From: Thioalkalivibrio sp.
Lineage (GTDB): Bacteria > Pseudomonadota > Gammaproteobacteria > Ectothiorhodospirales > Ectothiorhodospiraceae
NCBI GenBank assembly: GCA_007120575.1
Contig: SKNJ01000310.1
Location: 1-19,344, forward strand
Length of the DNA: 19,344 nucleotides
Reading direction: 5' to 3'
Shown: piece after piece, positions 15,241-19,344 of the stretch
Position numbering within the stretch: position 1 is the first letter of the stretch
Layout: each line of letters begins with the position of its first letter
Position numbers and translations under genes: made by a program
Notes under the pieces: model-generated
What the model was told of the DNA's origin: nothing
Database searches by the model: none
What the model saw: the letters and a program-made list of their open reading frames with translations, nothing else

Positions 15241-16622
15241 GCAGCGGCCTCCAGTCCCTCGATCAGCCGCTGGTGCAAGCCATCGAATCCACCGTTGCTC
15301 ATGATGACCAGCGTATCGCCCGGGCGCGCCCGCGCCAGTATCCCCTGCAACAGGTCTTGCATGGTGCGCTCCACCTGCAGGCGTTCGCCCAGGCGCCCCC
15401 TCAGGCCCTCGGTGGACCAGTCGATCTCCGGGGCATGGTACAGGTGCACGCGGTCTGCGTGCCCCAGCGCGGCGCCCAGCGCCTCGGCGTGCACGCCCAT
15501 GCGCATGGTATTGGACCGTGGCTCGAGGATCGCGACCAGACGCCCGCCGGGTGCCACCCGGGCGCGCAGCCCTTCGAGGGTCAGACGGATGGCGGTCGGG
15601 TGATGCGCGAAATCGTCGATCACCCGCACGCCACCGATCTCGGCCCGCAACTCCTGGCGCCGGCGCACGCCGCGGAACGCGGGCAGGGCGGCCAGCCCGG
15701 TCGCCAGCGGCACGCCAGCGTGTCGGGCGGCGCCCAGCGCCGCCAGGGCATTGGCGAGGTTATGCCGCCCGGTCATGTCCCATTGGACCCGCCCCTGCAG
15801 CACGCCACCCGCCAGCACCTCGAATGCCGAGGCATCCGCGTTCAGGGCGCGTGCCGCCAGGGCCACCGCATCGCCGGGCCCGTCGTCAGCGGCAAGATAC
15901 TCGACCGGGGTCCAGCAGCCCATCGCCAGCACCCGTTCCAGCGCGGGATCACCGGCCGGCACCAGGATGCGTCCCTGCCCCGGGACCGTGCGTACCAGAT
16001 GATGGAACTGCCGCTCGATCGCAGCCAGGTCGGGGTAAATGTCGGCGTGGTCGTATTCCAGATTGTTCAGTACCAGGGTGCGTGGCCGGTAATGCACGAA
16101 TTTGGCCCGCTTGTCGAAGAAGGCACTGTCGTACTCGTCCGCCTCGATCACGAAGAACGGCGCCTCGCCCGGGCGCGCGCTCGTCCCGAAGTTGCCGGGC
16201 ACCCCGCCGATCAGGAAGCCGGGGCTCATGCCCGCGTATTCGAGGATCCAGGCAAGCAGGCTGGCAGTCGTGGTCTTGCCATGCGTACCGGCCACCGCCA
16301 GCACCCAGCGATCGCGCAGGATGTGCTCGGCCAGCCACTGCGGGCCCGAGGTGTAGTCCAGCCCGCGATCCAGCAACGCCTCAACAATCGGCATGCCGCG
16401 GGTCATCACATTGCCCACTACCACCGGACCGTGCTCGGGCAGAGTCGCCGGATCATGGCCCTCGTGCCAGGCAATCCCGGCCTGTTCCAATTGTTCGCTC
16501 ATGGGCGGATACAGCTTCTGATCGGACCCCCCGACGCGATACCCCCGGGCACGCGCCAGTTGTGCCAGACCGCCCATGAAGGTGCCCCCGATCCCCAGCA
16601 CGTGCAGCGAATCGGCACTCAT
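15237..16622 (-). CDS. mpl: Mpl, UDP-N-acetylmuramate:L-alanyl-gamma-D-glutamyl-meso-diaminopimelate ligase
   Basis: A 461-residue Mur-ligase-type enzyme (E. coli Mpl is similar in length). It attaches the recycled tripeptide L-Ala-gamma-D-Glu-mDAP to UDP-MurNAc in peptidoglycan recycling. Motifs are 'LHVLGIGGTFMGGLAQLAR' (N-terminal Rossmann-like), the ATP loop 'AGTHGKTTTASLLAW', 'FFVIEADEYDSAFFDKRAKFVHY' (specific to Mpl rather than MurC), 'LVLNNLEYDHADIY', 'GRHNLANALAALGAARHAGV' and 'VIDDFAHHPTAIRLTL'. The ATG at 16622 overlaps the upstream gene's stop (ATGA) and puts the first strand at residue 7, as expected. The open frame beyond it to 17213 is a shadow. Confidence 0.95.
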   Translation of the reverse strand: MSADSLHVLGIGGTFMGGLAQLARARGYRVGGSDQKLYPPMSEQLEQAGIAWHEGHDPATLPEHGPVVVGNVMTRGMPIVEALLDRGLDYTSGPQWLAEHILRDRWVLAVAGTHGKTTTASLLAWILEYAGMSPGFLIGGVPGNFGTSARPGEAPFFVIEADEYDSAFFDKRAKFVHYRPRTLVLNNLEYDHADIYPDLAAIERQFHHLVRTVPGQGRILVPAGDPALERVLAMGCWTPVEYLAADDGPGDAVALAARALNADASAFEVLAGGVLQGRVQWDMTGRHNLANALAALGAARHAGVPLATGLAALPAFRGVRRRQELRAEIGGVRVIDDFAHHPTAIRLTLEGLRARVAPGGRLVAILEPRSNTMRMGVHAEALGAALGHADRVHLYHAPEIDWSTEGLRGRLGERLQVERTMQDLLQGILARARPGDTLVIMSNGGFDGLHQRLIEGLEAAA

Positions 16623-17137
16623 TGCACCATCCCGATCGCGAGCTGGGTGATAGCGCTGGACAGCACCACGAACCCCAGACCCAGCAAAATGCCGGGCAGG
16701 CGCGTGGCGAAACCCATTGCCTGCTGCAGGATGTGGCCAAAGCTGGTCAGCAGCCATACCAGCAGGATCAGCGATCCCAGCATCACCGCCGCCGGCACTG
16801 ACTCCGGATCTGCCGGCCGGGCACCTCCGAGCTGCATCAGCAGGGCCATGCCAACCCCGAGGATGGCCCCCACCCCGACCATCGCGGCATAGGTCTGGAT
16901 CCAGCGACCGGTAACCCCGCGGATCGCCAGCACCGCGCGCACGAACGCGAACAGTACCGCCAGATCCACCAGGTTCAGGGCCAGCGCCCGCCCGAAGCCG
17001 TAGATCGGGATCCCGATGGCCATGCCGGCCACCATCGCGACGCCGACCCAGAACACCAGGGTCACGGGGTCGGCCGGCAGGTCCTGCGGTCCGCGGCGTA
17101 GCCCGAGGATCCCGAGCATGACCGGGATGCTGTTCAA
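16619..17137 (-). CDS. Yip1-like multi-pass membrane protein, unknown function
   Basis: A 172-residue hydrophobic protein with about five membrane segments (around residues 25-50, 55-72, 80-103, 115-135 and 145-168) and almost no soluble part. The layout suggests the bacterial Yip1/YIP1-domain group, but no motif proves it. The start is TTG at 17137. A near-perfect AGGAGGT lies 6 nt before it and the TTG overlaps the mlaA stop (TTGA), so this is preferred to the in-frame ATG at 17119. Lying between mlaA and mpl, it may act in the envelope; that is context only. Confidence 0.65.
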   Translation of the reverse strand: MNSIPVMLGILGLRRGPQDLPADPVTLVFWVGVAMVAGMAIGIPIYGFGRALALNLVDLAVLFAFVRAVLAIRGVTGRWIQTYAAMVGVGAILGVGMALLMQLGGARPADPESVPAAVMLGSLILLVWLLTSFGHILQQAMGFATRLPGILLGLGFVVLSSAITQLAIGMVQ

Positions 17138-17931
17138 TCCGGGACCTCCTCGCCTTCCAGCGCGTCCAGGTCATCCAGCGCCTCCAGCGCCTCCAGCTCG
17201 TCCAGCATCGCATCGACCTCCGCGTCCGGAGTCCCGCCGCGCACCAGGAATTCGCGGCGCTGCAGGTAGCCCTCGCGCATCGCGATATAGCGGTCGTCGG
17301 ACAGCTGCTCCAGCATCCGTTCGGTGGCGATCAGGCCGGCACGCATGTCGACCACCTCCAGGGCCACCATCCCTGTCCAGAGCAACCTGCGGTCCTCGCG
17401 GAGGGTCGCCTGATGGAGCGGATTGACCCGCGCATCGACCAGCCGGGCGGGCGCGTCGCGCGCGGTACTGGGCCCCAGGAACGGCAGCTGCAGATAGGGA
17501 CCGGACGGGAGACCCCAGGCCCCCAGGGTCTGACCGAAATCCTCGTTGTTCTTGTCCAGCCCCATCGGCGAGGCCACGTCGATCACCCCCAGCAGGCCGA
17601 AGGTCGTATTGAAGATCAGCCGCCCGGCGTCGGAGGCGGCATTCTCGAGGCTCCCCTGCAGAAGGTTATTGAACAAAACGACCACGTCATTCAGGTTGGA
17701 GAAGAAATTTCCGACCCCGGTCTGCACCGGGCCGGGCAGCCGCTGGTACTGCACCGCTGCCGGGCGCAGCAGGGCCTGGTCAAAGTCGTCGTTGAACTGA
17801 AACACCGCACGATTGTAGGCCTCCCAGGGGTCGGCCGGATGCCGGTCCTCGCTGGGCACGGTGGCACAGCCACCCAGCCCGAGCAGAACCAGGGCCACGA
17901 GGATCACGCGCAAACGGGGCTCAACAGCCAT
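17134..17931 (-). CDS. mlaA: MlaA (VacJ) family outer-membrane lipoprotein
   Basis: A 265-residue lipoprotein. The signal peptide 'RVILVALVLLGLGGCATV' ends in a lipobox (LGGC) with Cys22, and the following Ala predicts the outer membrane. The mature part has the family motifs 'DPWEAYNRAVFQFND', 'FFSNLNDVVVLFNNLLQG', 'RLIFNTTFGLLGVIDVASPMGL', 'NEDFGQTLGAWGLPSGPYLQLPFLGPSTARD' and 'RREFLVRGG'. MlaA removes misplaced phospholipid from the outer leaflet and passes it to MlaC and MlaFEDB, none of which is in the window. The C-terminus is an unusual acidic, Leu-rich tail (LEALEALDDLDALEGEEV). The start is ATG with AAGGAA upstream; the extension to 18084 lacks a lipoprotein signal and is rejected. 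It overlaps the next gene by 4 bp. Confidence 0.94.
   Translation of the reverse strand: MAVEPRLRVILVALVLLGLGGCATVPSEDRHPADPWEAYNRAVFQFNDDFDQALLRPAAVQYQRLPGPVQTGVGNFFSNLNDVVVLFNNLLQGSLENAASDAGRLIFNTTFGLLGVIDVASPMGLDKNNEDFGQTLGAWGLPSGPYLQLPFLGPSTARDAPARLVDARVNPLHQATLREDRRLLWTGMVALEVVDMRAGLIATERMLEQLSDDRYIAMREGYLQRREFLVRGGTPDAEVDAMLDELEALEALDDLDALEGEEVPD
17144..17150 (-). promoter_or_regulatory. Shine-Dalgarno sequence deciding a TTG start
   Basis: Minus-strand AGGAGGT, 6 nt before the TTG at 17137. It is formed by the Glu-Glu-Val codons at the end of mlaA, so the acidic C-terminus of MlaA and the ribosome site of the next gene share the same bases. Confidence 0.7.
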
Positions 17932-17983
17932 GTCGTTCCTTTTCCGCTCCGGCCGGCATCCCGGGGATGCTGTATGCCCCCCG

Positions 17984-19344
17984 TCAGGATCCGGCAATGG
18001 GATGGATGTCCGCCCTGCGGGCCACACCCACCCGGCCGCGCCCCTCGTCCTTCGCCTGGTAGCAGGCACGGTCGGCCGCGACAAATGCCTCGTCGATGCC
18101 AGGCAGGTCGGCCGTCAATTCCAGGACCCCCACGGACGCGCCAATGGTGACCTCCCTGGCCTCGACCTGCAACGGCCGGTCGCCCAGCGCGCTGCAAATG
18201 CGCTGCCCCAGGATCCGCGCATTCTCGCTGTCGGTCGCGAAGGCGATGATCGCGAACTCGTCGCCCCCGATGCGCGCGACGGCATCACCGCTCCGGGTCA
18301 ACTGTCGCAGGACCCGTGCCACCTGGCGCAAGAGCTCGTCGCCCACCCGGTGACCATGATGGTCGTTGACGTCCTTGAAATAGTCGAGATCCACCAGCAG
18401 CAGGCTGGCCACCATGCCATCGCGGGCCACCAGTTCCAGCGCGCGCTCCAGCTCCTGTTCGAAGGCGCGGCGGTTCAGCAGGCCGGTCAGGGCATCGTGG
18501 CTGGCCTCGTGGACCAGCCGATCAACCAGACGCCGCTCCTCCGAGACGTCGGTCAGCACCAGAAGATTGCGCACCGACGCCCCGGCCACCGGATCCAGAG
18601 GCGTGCGCGCCACCTGCACGATGCGCTCGTGGCCCTGGCGATCCACCAGACGGGCATCCGTGCGCCGCCCGAGACGGGCGGCCAATTTTACGCCGCGTGC
18701 AGGCTTCAGCAGCGGCTGGTCGCCGCCCAGTTCACGCAGGTCCAGCACCTGATCGAGGCGGGCCCCGCGAGCCTGGTCACCCACCAGGCCGGTCATCGCC
18801 TCGGCAGCGGGATTCATGTAGGCAACCCCGTCATGCGCATCCAGTGTGATGACGGCATCGGGGATCGCCTCCATGCTGCGCTCCAGGTTGTGGCCGGCAA
18901 TACGCAAGCGCGCATGTGCGCGCGTCACGTAAAGCAGGGCGAGACCGATCAGCAGGGTCAGGGCGGATAGGATCCAGAGCAGATGGGCGCGCAGCCAGTC
19001 GAGGATATGGAAGGGCTCCGGGGCATACAGACCCACCCCGAGCGCGTACATCAGGGCATGTACCCCGTCATAGGAACGCGGCGCGGTCCAGCCCGCGATG
19101 CCGGCCGCCCGGGCCGCCGGATGCTCCTCCGGCAGCGCCAGTGCCGCCTGCAGGATGCGGTGCGCCAGGCCCGCCTCGAGATCGCCGCGCATCGCCAGCG
19201 GCCACTCCGGATACAGGCGGGTGGAACTGCGGTAGGGGAAATGGGGAAAGGCGCGCTCGCCCACCAGGCGCAACTGGTCCACGCGCGGGTCCTGACGGGC
19301 CTCCAGGTCCTCAAGGATCCCGGTGCGGAAGGTAGCGGCATCGA
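17984..19344 (-). CDS. PhnD-like sensor / PAS / GGDEF diguanylate cyclase (5' end outside window)
   Basis: The frame stays open to the window edge (DAATFRTGILEDLEARQD... before the GTG at 19282), so the N-terminus is missing and at least 452 residues are present. In order: the end of a periplasmic PhnD-type substrate-binding domain ('RTGILEDL', 'HFPYRSSTRLYPEWPLAM', 'GWTAPRSYDGVHALM'), one membrane helix 'LLWILSALTLLIGLALLYV', a PAS domain ('MEAIPDAVITLDAHDGVAYMNPAAEAMTGL'), then a GGDEF domain. The active site 'RIGGDEFAI' is intact, and an RSGD five residues before it is a canonical inhibitory I-site for c-di-GMP feedback. It should make c-di-GMP from GTP in response to a periplasmic ligand. 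It ends 52 bp before mlaA on the same strand, with no clear terminator. Confidence 0.9.
   Translation of the reverse strand, partial: DAATFRTGILEDLEARQDPRVDQLRLVGERAFPHFPYRSSTRLYPEWPLAMRGDLEAGLAHRILQAALALPEEHPAARAAGIAGWTAPRSYDGVHALMYALGVGLYAPEPFHILDWLRAHLLWILSALTLLIGLALLYVTRAHARLRIAGHNLERSMEAIPDAVITLDAHDGVAYMNPAAEAMTGLVGDQARGARLDQVLDLRELGGDQPLLKPARGVKLAARLGRRTDARLVDRQGHERIVQVARTPLDPVAGASVRNLLVLTDVSEERRLVDRLVHEASHDALTGLLNRRAFEQELERALELVARDGMVASLLLVDLDYFKDVNDHHGHRVGDELLRQVARVLRQLTRSGDAVARIGGDEFAIIAFATDSENARILGQRICSALGDRPLQVEAREVTIGASVGVLELTADLPGIDEAFVAADRACYQAKDEGRGRVGVARRADIHPIAGS

Noticed and set aside
14656..16892. Long plus-strand open frames opposite ubiX and mpl (up to 648 codons)
   Set aside because: They are antisense shadows created by high GC; the translations are Arg/Gly/His-rich with no recognisable domain, while the minus strand encodes clear UbiX and Mpl.
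17956..17970. GCATCC...GGATGC hairpin between the diguanylate cyclase and mlaA
   Set aside because: It has a very small loop and no U-run in the direction of transcription; it may be coincidental.

Overview
The window is very GC-rich, with tightly packed and often overlapping genes. It looks like a chromosomal segment of a gammaproteobacterium. The gene set and order (tonB-algH-ruvX-pyrR-pyrB-pyrC', then pilT/pilU, yggS and proC) recall the Pseudomonas aeruginosa PA0393-PA0406 region. Together with the acidic, high-GC proteins this would fit an Ectothiorhodospiraceae/Thioalkalivibrio-like organism; that genus-level guess is inference.

Region 1 (1-6559, + strand) is one continuous gene train: the end of a NusG-domain-II protein, a Gx-type membrane transporter, TonB, the YqgE/AlgH protein, the RuvX nuclease, PyrR, aspartate carbamoyltransferase PyrB, a dihydroorotase-like PyrC' that has lost its metal-binding histidines, and a PyrK-like flavin/iron-sulfur electron-transfer subunit. 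Most junctions from pyrR onward are overlaps of 4-11 bp.

Region 2 (6712-10508, - strand) is a type IV pilus retraction-ATPase cluster with three paralogues: pilT, pilU and a third PilU-like gene. The two gaps between them hold two copies of a ~170 bp palindromic, MITE-like repeat in opposite orientations. One copy supplies or coincides with the pilU stop codon. This is the most unusual structure in the window.

Region 3 (10668-12196, + strand) is yggS-proC, divergent from pilT. A 227 bp gap with inverted and direct repeats separates proC from a convergent AEC-family permease (12424-13365, -). Upstream of the permease is a strong perfect-stem terminator that serves a thioredoxin-like gene (13563-13949, -).

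Region 4 (14006-17931, - strand) reads in transcription order mlaA lipoprotein, a Yip1-like membrane protein, mpl (murein recycling ligase), ubiX (flavin prenyltransferase) and a Lon-substrate-binding-domain protein, each junction overlapping by 4 bp. Upstream of mlaA, on the same strand, is a diguanylate cyclase with a PhnD-like sensor domain, cut by the window edge.

I found no tRNA, rRNA, CRISPR array, prophage or intact transposase. Gaps without a gene are all under 300 bp.
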